Part shown: positions 1 through 5,594 of the stretch, piece by piece
How positions within the stretch are numbered: position 1 is the first letter of the stretch
How the letters are laid out: each line of letters begins with the position of its first letter
Position numbers and translations under genes: made by a program
The notes under the pieces: model-generated
What the model was told of the DNA's origin: nothing
Databases searched by the model: none
Seen by the model: only the letters and a program-made list of their open reading frames with translations
Origin: CAYSHJ01 sp964589725
GTDB taxonomy: Bacteria; Planctomycetota; Planctomycetia; Planctomycetales; Planctomycetaceae
NCBI GenBank assembly: GCA_964589725.1
Contig: CAZPUJ010000668.1
Location: 1 to 5,611, forward strand
DNA: 5,611 nucleotides
Reading direction: 5' to 3'

Positions 1-334
1 TCAAGAGCATTTCGTTTTTGTGTGGAGCCAGCGCTTCGAGCGAGTCGTTCAGCTCATACGCCGAGCCAGGATTCGTCGGAAACCACGCGGACCCGATCAC
101 GCCGTTCGGTTGAAACATGAACGCCAATCGCGTGGGGATCGCCTTGCCAGCCGCTTCGGCGACAGCTTTCGAGGCACCGAGCGCGTGAGTCGCCAACATG
201 GCGTCGAGCACCGGCAGACTGACGGCCGCTCCGAGCCCTTTCAGCATCGTCCGGCGAGATAACAAACCGGAGTCGGCAAACGTCCGCAAAGTCACTCGCT
301 GAGCGGCAGTGATGTGGTTGATAAAATACGACAT
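1..334 (-). CDS. DUF1552 domain protein, Tat-exported, N-terminal part (runs off the left edge)
   Basis: Reading the minus strand from the ATG at 334 gives 111 codons with no stop before the window edge, so only the N-terminus is seen. Residues 26-32 read SRRTMLK, a twin-arginine export motif, followed by a hydrophobic stretch (GLGAAVSLPVLDAM) and a small-residue region suitable for cleavage. This predicts folding in the cytoplasm and export by the Tat system. After it, RLAFMFQPNGV, the tryptophan in GSAWFPTNPGS and LEALAPHKNEML match the usual start of the DUF1552 family, found mainly in planctomycetes and some other bacteria. The biochemical role is unknown. The gene normally stands beside a DUF1592 cytochrome gene and is thought to work with it at the cell envelope. 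Here a toxin-antitoxin pair lies between them. A GGAG eight bases before the ATG supports this start. Confidence 0.9.
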   Translation of the reverse strand, partial: MSYFINHITAAQRVTLRTFADSGLLSRRTMLKGLGAAVSLPVLDAMLATHALGASKAVAEAAGKAIPTRLAFMFQPNGVIGSAWFPTNPGSAYELNDSLEALAPHKNEMLL

Positions 335-336
335 GA

Positions 337-347
337 CTCAAGCTCCA
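337..347 (-). promoter_or_regulatory. Ribosome binding site of the DUF1552 gene
   Basis: On the minus strand this reads TGGAGCTTGAG, with the GGAG core at 346-343 and eight bases between it and the ATG at 334. It fixes the start of the DUF1552 reading frame. It matches the ribosome-binding stretch of the antitoxin gene (1025-1015, TGGAGGTTGAG) at 10 of 11 positions. Confidence 0.6.
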
Positions 348-441
348 ATTCTTGCTAGGACGCGAAGTCAAATACCGATGCCTCAACGACTCGCACCGGC
401 TTTTCCCCGTTCCATACGATCTGCTGAATTCGGTCCATCGA

Positions 442-762
442 TCACCAATCCAATCGTCGCACGCGTTTGATCCAAGATTCGTCGTTTCGACTGCCGTGGC
501 AAATCGTCAGGACGATGACCTCGTCTTGAATCACTTGGTAGTAGATCAGAAATCCAAATCTCTGCAAAAAGACGCGGCGGATTTCAGCATCCAGGACGTT
601 CAATTCCCAAAGCGGAAACGAATAGGGGTCAGATTCAATCGCGGCGAGTTCCTTTTCCACCACATCAATGAAGTCAATACCCAATCCCTCGGTCTTTGAT
701 TCATACCACTCGGCAGCGGCAACAAGTTCTTCACGAGCTGGAGTCAGGACGCGAAAGCTCAT
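442..762 (-). CDS. Type II toxin of the RelE/ParE superfamily
   Basis: This is a 106-residue protein, the usual length for a ParE/RelE-fold toxin. Family hallmarks are present in order: an N-terminal strand (FRVLTPAREEL), a helix with the AAEWYE motif near residues 15-20, a second helix (GLGIDFIDVVEKELAAI), the DPYSFPLWEL segment, then the strand pair RRVFLQRFGFLIYYQVI and VIVLTICHGSRNDESWIKR, which carries the typical H-x-x-R-x-x-x-x-W ending. Such toxins either inhibit DNA gyrase (ParE) or cleave mRNA on the ribosome (RelE). The sequence alone does not say which. The ATG overlaps the antitoxin stop by 4 bases (ATGA), so translation is probably coupled, and a purine-rich GGAAAGG lies upstream. 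The toxin coding sequence is about 49% GC over 481-660 by hand count, against about 65% or more in neighbouring genes, which suggests acquisition by transfer. Confidence 0.88.
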   Translation of the reverse strand: MSFRVLTPAREELVAAAEWYESKTEGLGIDFIDVVEKELAAIESDPYSFPLWELNVLDAEIRRVFLQRFGFLIYYQVIQDEVIVLTICHGSRNDESWIKRVRRLDW

Positions 763-1013
763 GCCCGCCTTTCCGACAATTTCTGCCTGGCATAAGTAAT
801 CGCTTCTTGAAAGCTGACGGATTCGTATTCCCCTGATTGCACCGCGGCGATTCGCCGCTTCATCTCTTCAAGATGCTCGGCATCACACCGAGTTGGCACG
901 CCCGCCGGTTCGCCGTCGGCCGATTCGAGACTTCTCCACAGCTCTTCGGCAATGGCCTGTCTCTCGGCCTGGGGCAGCTTGAGGACTTGATCCAAAAGTT
1001 CGGATGCGCTCAT
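759..1013 (-). CDS. Antitoxin of the addiction module component family (TIGR02574-like)
   Basis: This is an 84-residue protein that begins MSASELLDQVLKLPQAER and continues with QAIAEELWRSLES. That is the LP-x-x-ER-x-x-(L/I)-AEEL-x-x-SL pattern of the short antitoxins paired with ParE/RelE-type toxins. The C-terminal half has the EMKRRIAAVQSGEYESVSFQEA segment, matching the family's RR-x-x-x-(V/L)-x-SGE pattern that leads into the toxin-wrapping tail. No DNA-binding domain is obvious. A frame from a TTG at 1028 would add five residues, but it would put the GGAGG at 1024-1020 inside the coding sequence. The ATG at 1013 has that GGAGG six bases upstream and is the better start. The gene begins 38 bp after the DUF1592 stop with no clear promoter in between, so it may be read as part of the same transcript. 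Its GC content (about 62% over 841-960) is higher than that of the toxin. Confidence 0.85.
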   Translation of the reverse strand: MSASELLDQVLKLPQAERQAIAEELWRSLESADGEPAGVPTRCDAEHLEEMKRRIAAVQSGEYESVSFQEAITYARQKLSERRA

Positions 1014-1014
1014 T

Positions 1015-1025
1015 CTCAACCTCCA
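1015..1025 (-). promoter_or_regulatory. Ribosome binding site of the antitoxin gene
   Basis: On the minus strand this reads TGGAGGTTGAG, with a full GGAGG at 1024-1020 and six bases to the ATG at 1013. It decides the antitoxin start in favour of 1013 over the in-frame TTG at 1028. It is a 10 of 11 match to the sequence before the DUF1552 gene at the other end of the toxin-antitoxin pair. Confidence 0.7.
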
Positions 1026-1051
1026 CAAAACTCTTCAAAAAGCAATGCCTG

Positions 1052-3679
1052 TTACTCTGTCGGCCCGTCGCCGCGGCGCATTTGGAATGGTTCGCTTTGG
1101 ACGATGGCGGTGATCAGGCTCGAAAACTTGTGGCCGGAAGATTCGTGGGCCTCGATGATCTTATCGACCGCGCACTTGTCGTAGTATTCCAGACCGCGGC
1201 CGATGGCATACGTCAGCAGTTTTTCCGTCAGGCAGCGACTGAATTGGCGGCTGCGCTTTTTCAGGATGCCGATCAATTCTTCGGAACCGTTGAACTTCTC
1301 GCCGCTGGGAAGAATGCCGGAAGCGTCAATGTCGTGCTGACCGTCTCGATCGCGCCAGCGGCCGATGGCGTCGAAATGTTCGAAGCCGAATCCCAGGTCG
1401 TCCATCTGGCGATGACACGAGTTGCAAGTCGCGTTCTCGCGGTGGATTTGAAGTTGTTCGCGGAGCGTCGCGTTCGGTTTCGCGGCTTGCGTTTCTTCCA
1501 GGCTAGGAACGTTTGGCGGCGGCGGGGGCGGGGCCGCATCGAGAATGTTCTCCATGATCCACTTGCCCCGCTTGACCGGCGAGGTGCGGCCGGGGTTCGA
1601 GGTCACAGTCAGGATGCTGGCTTGCGTGAGCAGTCCGCGTCGGCCGGTCAGAGTCAACGCGACCTTGCGGAAGTCGTCTCCCGTGATGTTCGCGATACCG
1701 TACAGCTTCGCCAGCCGTTCGTTGACGAACGTGAATTTGCCGTCGAGCAGTTCCAGCGTGCTAAGGTCTTCGCGCATCACGTGGTCGAAAAACAATTCGG
1801 TCTCACGGCGCATGTCGTCGCGGAGTTGCGACGTGAATTCCGGAAACTTGTTTTGGTCTGGAGTGATCTCGTTGAGGCTGCGCAGGTTCAGCCACTGAAT
1901 CGCGAAATTCTCAACGAGAGCTTCCGAGCGCGGATCTTTGATCAAGCGACGGACTTGTAGCTCGACAACCGCGGGCTTGCGGAGGTCGCCCCGCTCGGCG
2001 GCGGCCAGCAATTCGTCATCAGGCATGCTGGACCACAAGAAGTACGACAACCGCGTCGCCAGTTCGAACTGGCTGACGTCGTGTCGTTCTTTCGGGTCGT
2101 TGGGCTTCGCGTCTTGCTCGATGCGGAACAAAAAGTTCGGCGAGCAGAGAACGCCTTGCAGCGCAAGTTGCATTCCACGTTCGAACGTCTCGCCCTGCGA
2201 GACGGCCATCTCGACGAGCGGCACGAAACGCGTGACTTCGTCGTCAGTCACGGCTCGGCGGAACGCGCGTCGCAGCAGAGGACGCAAATCCTCGCGAGCG
2301 GCATCGACGACGGAGCGGCCTTCGCCAGGTCGAATGGCGATCAGGCGGCGATGCGATTCCGGCAGGTCGTCGTCACGCAGATCGAGCGGGCCGGCGACCT
2401 CCAGCCACTCCACATACAAGTTGCGATCTTTGCCGCCGCGTTGAGCTTTGGGATTGTAGAAGTCGTTCGGAAACGCGGCGGTGAACCTGTGATTGCCACC
2501 GGATAGACGCAGCTTCATTTCGTATTCATCAGGAGCTTGCTGGCCTTTGACCTCAAACGTGTGGATTGGCTTGCCATCGACCCAGAATTCCATTTTTGCC
2601 AGTTCGTCACCGGCTTGATCGGCCATCGCCTGGGCGCGCAACAGGTACTCCCCGTCGCGTGGAAAGTTGTGTTTGGCAATGACGTGGCCGACCGAGTTGA
2701 TCGAGTACCCATCACCCCGATCTTCCGCCGCGCCGCCGGGCCTCAGACGTTTGCCGGCGAAGCGTACTTTGCGGGCCTTCGAGGGATCGGCCGAACTGAC
2801 GGCCTTCTCGCTGATCTTTTCCGCAGTGTCGAGGTATTTCTCCATCAGCAGCGGCGACATCGAAAGCACGTCGCCGATGTTGTCGAAGCCGTAGCCCACG
2901 TCATCAGACGGAAAGTCCTCGGCCGGATTGAAATCAACTCCCACAAGATCGCGAATCGTGAGGTTGTATTCCACACGGTTCAGTCGCCGGACGGTGACTC
3001 GGCCCGGATCGCGGTTGAGCTGGCAGTCGATGTTAAACAGCTTGTCTTCCAGCCATGATGCGACGGCGACGAATTCTTCGTGAGTCGGCCGTTCGCGCCC
3101 GTCCTCGACCGGCGGCATCGCCTCGATCTGCAACATGCCGAGCACTTGCTCCCAGTGCTTGCGGCCTTTCAGCACCGCGATCTCACTGTTGTAGGAGTGC
3201 AGCGCAATGCCGCCTTCGGAAGCGTCCGGCCCGTGACACTCAACGCAATACTTCTTGACGAACGGCGCGATCTGCGATTGATACGAGTCCAACTTCGCGG
3301 CGGCGACTTGCGGCGGCTGAATCGCTCCAGTCCCCCACAAGGCCACGCTGACGAGTACGAATACTCCCAGTCCGGCGGCGCTCCACAACGGCCACAACCG
3401 CTGCGCGACGCCGCGCGCTGGCCGTTGCGTCGCACGCGACGTCCGTTTCGTCGCTCGTCGCGCTGGTCGTGATGGCGTCGCCGCCGACGTGCGACGAGGT
3501 TTGTCGAGAACAACGTCCACAGGTGAGTCAGACGGCGGCACTTCCGGAACTTGGTACGCTTGGCCGCATCCTTCGGCCGGGCAGCGGCCCATCTTGCCGG
3601 CATGCCGCGCGGCGACTTTGAACGTCGCGCCGCAATTGGCACACGTCACGGAGATCAGCTTGGTGGGGTTCTCGGGCAT
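1052..3679 (-). CDS. Membrane-anchored planctomycete di-heme cytochrome (PSCyt1, DUF1587/1595/1592/1588/1585) with N-terminal zinc ribbon
   Basis: An 875-residue protein from the ATG at 3679. A GTG at 3688 would add three residues, and neither start has a clear Shine-Dalgarno. Order of parts: a four-cysteine zinc ribbon (C13, C16, C33, C38); a basic, probably disordered linker (about 60-94); one membrane helix (about 96-115, LWPLWSAAGLGVFVLVSVAL); a PSCyt1 cytochrome segment with heme site CVECH at 145-149 and a downstream MPP near 188; DUF1587 (about 228-290); a beta-rich stretch (about 305-430) that may be a carbohydrate-binding module of the CBM60 type; DUF1595 (about 455-522); DUF1592 (about 535-662); DUF1588 with a six-proline run (717-722) and a second heme site CNSCH (752-756); and DUF1585 at the C-terminus. 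The basic linker before the helix predicts that the ribbon is cytoplasmic and the heme domains are outside the inner membrane. A redox role at the envelope is likely; the substrate is unknown. The usual partner, a DUF1552 gene, lies downstream after the toxin-antitoxin pair. Confidence 0.95.
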   Translation of the reverse strand: MPENPTKLISVTCANCGATFKVAARHAGKMGRCPAEGCGQAYQVPEVPPSDSPVDVVLDKPRRTSAATPSRPARRATKRTSRATQRPARGVAQRLWPLWSAAGLGVFVLVSVALWGTGAIQPPQVAAAKLDSYQSQIAPFVKKYCVECHGPDASEGGIALHSYNSEIAVLKGRKHWEQVLGMLQIEAMPPVEDGRERPTHEEFVAVASWLEDKLFNIDCQLNRDPGRVTVRRLNRVEYNLTIRDLVGVDFNPAEDFPSDDVGYGFDNIGDVLSMSPLLMEKYLDTAEKISEKAVSSADPSKARKVRFAGKRLRPGGAAEDRGDGYSINSVGHVIAKHNFPRDGEYLLRAQAMADQAGDELAKMEFWVDGKPIHTFEVKGQQAPDEYEMKLRLSGGNHRFTAAFPNDFYNPKAQRGGKDRNLYVEWLEVAGPLDLRDDDLPESHRRLIAIRPGEGRSVVDAAREDLRPLLRRAFRRAVTDDEVTRFVPLVEMAVSQGETFERGMQLALQGVLCSPNFLFRIEQDAKPNDPKERHDVSQFELATRLSYFLWSSMPDDELLAAAERGDLRKPAVVELQVRRLIKDPRSEALVENFAIQWLNLRSLNEITPDQNKFPEFTSQLRDDMRRETELFFDHVMREDLSTLELLDGKFTFVNERLAKLYGIANITGDDFRKVALTLTGRRGLLTQASILTVTSNPGRTSPVKRGKWIMENILDAAPPPPPPNVPSLEETQAAKPNATLREQLQIHRENATCNSCHRQMDDLGFGFEHFDAIGRWRDRDGQHDIDASGILPSGEKFNGSEELIGILKKRSRQFSRCLTEKLLTYAIGRGLEYYDKCAVDKIIEAHESSGHKFSSLITAIVQSEPFQMRRGDGPTE

Positions 3680-3745
3680 CGAGCGCACACCCGGGCAAGA
3701 AGGACGGCAGACGCTGACAGTAAATCAACCGTCCGCGTCAAGACT

Positions 3746-3759
3746 GGCAACAGTCTACC
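3746..3759 (-). promoter_or_regulatory. Possible -10 element for the DUF1592 gene
   Basis: The minus strand reads GGTAGACTGTTGCC. TAGACT (3757-3752) matches the sigma-70 -10 consensus at four of six positions. It would start transcription near 3745 and leave a leader of about 66 bases before the ATG at 3679. No strong -35 box is present; TTGCAG lies 15 bases upstream. The element resembles the sequence just before murJ on the other strand at 10 of 14 positions. This is inferred from similarity only. Confidence 0.3.
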
Positions 3760-3781
3760 TCGGTGTTTGTAGCTGCAACAG

Positions 3782-3811
3782 CGTCGTGTGAAGCTTGTCG
3801 AAGCGACGACG
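3782..3811. repeat. Imperfect inverted repeat in the divergent intergenic region
   Basis: CGTCGT at 3782-3787 is complementary to ACGACG at 3806-3811. Nested inside, GCTT (3793-3796) pairs with AAGC (3801-3804) around a GTCG loop. It lies between the two divergent -10-like elements, so it could be an operator or a hairpin in a leader transcript. No T-run follows on either side, so it is not a terminator. In GC-rich DNA a stem of this size can occur by chance. Confidence 0.35.
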
Positions 3812-3856
3812 TCCGGCGAAACCAGATAAAAGGTGTGGCGCAACTTTGCGGCAGCC

Positions 3857-3870
3857 GGTACACTCGCGCC
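3857..3870 (+). promoter_or_regulatory. Possible -10 element directly before murJ
   Basis: GGTACACTCGCGCC ends immediately before the ATG at 3871. TACACT (3859-3864) matches the -10 consensus at four of six positions and would place the transcription start at or within a base or two of the ATG, giving a leaderless or nearly leaderless mRNA. This fits the absence of a Shine-Dalgarno before this start. No convincing -35 box is seen. Confidence 0.3.
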
Positions 3871-5415
3871 ATGCCGCAAGCTACGACCTCGCTTCGATCC
3901 GTCGCCGTGCTGACTCTGCTGACGCTGGGGCAGATGGGTCTGCAATTCGCCTTTCAGTTACTTTTGGCGAATCGTTTCGGTGCCGATGCGGAGATGGACT
4001 CGCTCGTGGCCGCGTGGACGTTGCCGCTGGTGGTCAGCGGGCTGCTGGGCGTGTCGCTCGGGTCAGTCTTTGTGCCAGTCTTCGTCGAGACTCGGCAGCG
4101 AGTCGGCGAAACGGCCCCGCGGTCGATGGCGATTCAGATCGTCTGCTGGCTGTTCTTGGTCAGCGTGTTGTGGTGGCTGGCCGCGCGCCAGTTCGCGAAT
4201 TCGTGGATGCGAACTTTGCATCCGGGCTTTGATGACGAGCAGGTGTGGCGTGCGGCGGAGTTATTCGAAACACTGGCGAGCTTGGTGATTTGGAACAGCC
4301 TGGCGGCGATGGCTCGCGCGTGGAGTTATTGCTTGGGTCGTTTCGCGGTGACGGGCATCGCTGCGTTGGTCGGCAACGGCGTGACGTTCGTGCTGGCGTG
4401 GCAATGGGCCGCGACCGACGGAATGTCCGGCGCCGCGAGAGCGATCGTGTTGGGATCGCTCTTAAGTTTTGTGTGGCAGACGCCGTGGGGACAGTTCTCG
4501 CTCGGTTGGCCAGTCACGAACGAGTCGCAGGCGGCGGTGCGACGTTGCTTCGTGATGTTGCCGCCGTTGCTGATCGGATTGGCATGCACTCAGCTCGATC
4601 CGCTGGTCGATCGCTACTTGGCGTCGAAGCTGTTGCCGGGGAGCGTTTCACATTTGGGATACGCCTCGCGGTTGGCGGCGGCGGTGATGACGTTGAGCAC
4701 CAGTGGCCTCGCGATCGTCGCATTTCCGTCGCTGGCGGCGCAAGCGGCGGCGCGTGACAACGACAAACTCCGCGTCGAGATCGCGGCGGCACTGCAGTTT
4801 CTCGCGATATTGCTCGTGCCGCTGGTCGTGGCGCTGTTTGGGTTCGGCCAGCCGCTGATTCACGACTTCCTCGAACGAGGCCGCTTCGACGCGGAAGACA
4901 CGAAAGTCGTGGCGACTCTGCTGGCGATACTGTGCGGCATGATCGTCGGCGGCAGCTTGGGTGAGATCGCGTCGAAAGTGTTTTACTCGTGGCAGAGGCC
5001 GCTGACTCCGGTGCTGGTGGGGCTGGTTGGTTTCGGGATCGGAGTGGCGTTGAAGTTCGATTGGTACCGACGCACGGGCGTGTCCGGACTCGCGTCGGCG
5101 ACATCGGTGTTTTATCTGTTGAACGCGATCGTGCTGTTGTCGCTGGTGGGCCTTCGATTGGGTTGGTCGACGTTTGCGGGATTGCCCGGCGCCTTGCTGC
5201 GATCGGCAGTGGGTTCCACAGTCGCGGCCGTTGTTGGGTGGTTCGTGCTGAAGGCGCCCTTGCCGCTGCCGTCGCTATTCGGCGCGGCCGCTGGCGGCGC
5301 GTCGTTTGTTGTCGTGCTGGCGCTGTTGCGAGACGAGTTTACATGGCGGGCGATTCGGATGGTCGTTCCGCCTCACGGGGACGGCTCGGCTACTTCCGAG
5401 GAGCCGCAGTCGTGA
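3871..5415 (+). CDS. murJ: MurJ/MviN-family lipid flippase (MOP superfamily), divergent in TM1
   Basis: A 514-residue, very hydrophobic protein with about 14 predicted membrane helices, the length and topology of MurJ, which flips lipid II across the inner membrane for peptidoglycan synthesis. Family signatures: FGA-x4-D at 36-43, VFVPVFVE near 67-73, GYASRL at 263-268 (R267 aligns with E. coli R270), FLERGRFDAEDT at 333-344 and FYSWQRPLTPV near 371-381. The usual TM1 signature SR-V-L-G-x-x-R is absent: aligned on FGA, the E. coli R18 and R24 positions are M22 and F28. The protein may therefore carry a different lipid-linked substrate, such as an exopolysaccharide precursor, or use altered contacts. 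An in-frame GTG at 3763 would add 36 non-hydrophobic residues unlike any MurJ; the ATG at 3871 fits the family, though it has no Shine-Dalgarno. The gene is divergent from the DUF1592 gene and no operon partner is visible. Confidence 0.88.
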   Translation: MPQATTSLRSVAVLTLLTLGQMGLQFAFQLLLANRFGADAEMDSLVAAWTLPLVVSGLLGVSLGSVFVPVFVETRQRVGETAPRSMAIQIVCWLFLVSVLWWLAARQFANSWMRTLHPGFDDEQVWRAAELFETLASLVIWNSLAAMARAWSYCLGRFAVTGIAALVGNGVTFVLAWQWAATDGMSGAARAIVLGSLLSFVWQTPWGQFSLGWPVTNESQAAVRRCFVMLPPLLIGLACTQLDPLVDRYLASKLLPGSVSHLGYASRLAAAVMTLSTSGLAIVAFPSLAAQAAARDNDKLRVEIAAALQFLAILLVPLVVALFGFGQPLIHDFLERGRFDAEDTKVVATLLAILCGMIVGGSLGEIASKVFYSWQRPLTPVLVGLVGFGIGVALKFDWYRRTGVSGLASATSVFYLLNAIVLLSLVGLRLGWSTFAGLPGALLRSAVGSTVAAVVGWFVLKAPLPLPSLFGAAAGGASFVVVLALLRDEFTWRAIRMVVPPHGDGSATSEEPQS

Positions 5416-5511
5416 GCGAGGTTCATCCGGCCGCTGCGGTCCAATCCGGATCATTCCTGGCCTCGACACGAACCCGACGCGCAAGATGTAACGTCGAAAG
5501 TCAAGTCGGGC

Positions 5512-5534
5512 GGGGGTGATGCCCCCTGATTTTT
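5512..5534 (+). terminator. Probable Rho-independent terminator after murJ
   Basis: GGGGG (5512-5516) and CCCCC (5522-5526) form a five-pair all-GC stem around the loop TGATG, followed after three bases by five T's (5530-5534). It lies about 97 bp after the murJ stop and is oriented for the plus strand only, since no T-run follows on the minus strand. The stem is short, so confidence is moderate. Confidence 0.5.
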
Positions 5535-5580
5535 GGTGTTGGCTTTTGAGTCGCGCGGGAGGATGGTACGAGACGGTGAA

Positions 5581-5594
5581 TCCGCCGCGGCGGA
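5581..5594. repeat. Perfect 14-bp palindrome
   Basis: TCCGCCGCGGCGGA is its own reverse complement. It lies in the stretch after murJ that shows no convincing gene, with a G-rich run following it. It could be a protein-binding site or chance in GC-rich DNA; nothing next to it decides. Confidence 0.35.

Noticed and set aside
54..386. A 110-codon minus-strand frame in the DUF1552 region
   Set aside because: The frame starting at 334 on the same strand matches the DUF1552 family with a Tat signal and ribosome-binding site; this one is a shadow in another frame.
335..441. Search for a terminator, promoter or insertion-sequence end in the 107 bp between toxin and DUF1552
   Set aside because: Apart from the DUF1552 ribosome-binding site I see no hairpin with a T-run, no terminal inverted repeat and no clear promoter.
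717..722. A six-proline run in the DUF1592-type protein (residue coordinates)
   Set aside because: A proline-rich run is usual in the DUF1588 segment of this family, so it is not a repeat expansion or sequencing artefact.
1014..1028. A TTG start at 1028 for the antitoxin
   Set aside because: It would place the strong GGAGG inside the coding sequence; the ATG at 1013 is correctly spaced from it.
1004..1960. A 318-codon plus-strand open frame antisense to the DUF1592 gene, with further open runs in the same frame up to about 3472
   Set aside because: It mirrors the sense codons of a GC-rich gene with clear domain homology. Its translation has no recognisable motif, and the same frame is interrupted several times along the gene.
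3763..3870. A GTG start at 3763 for murJ, adding 36 residues
   Set aside because: The added residues are not conserved in MurJ proteins, and the ATG at 3871 puts the first helix at the expected distance from the N-terminus.
4514..5104. A 196-codon minus-strand frame opposite murJ
   Set aside because: It is rich in R, S, P and T in the manner of GC-rich shadow frames and lies opposite a well-supported membrane protein.
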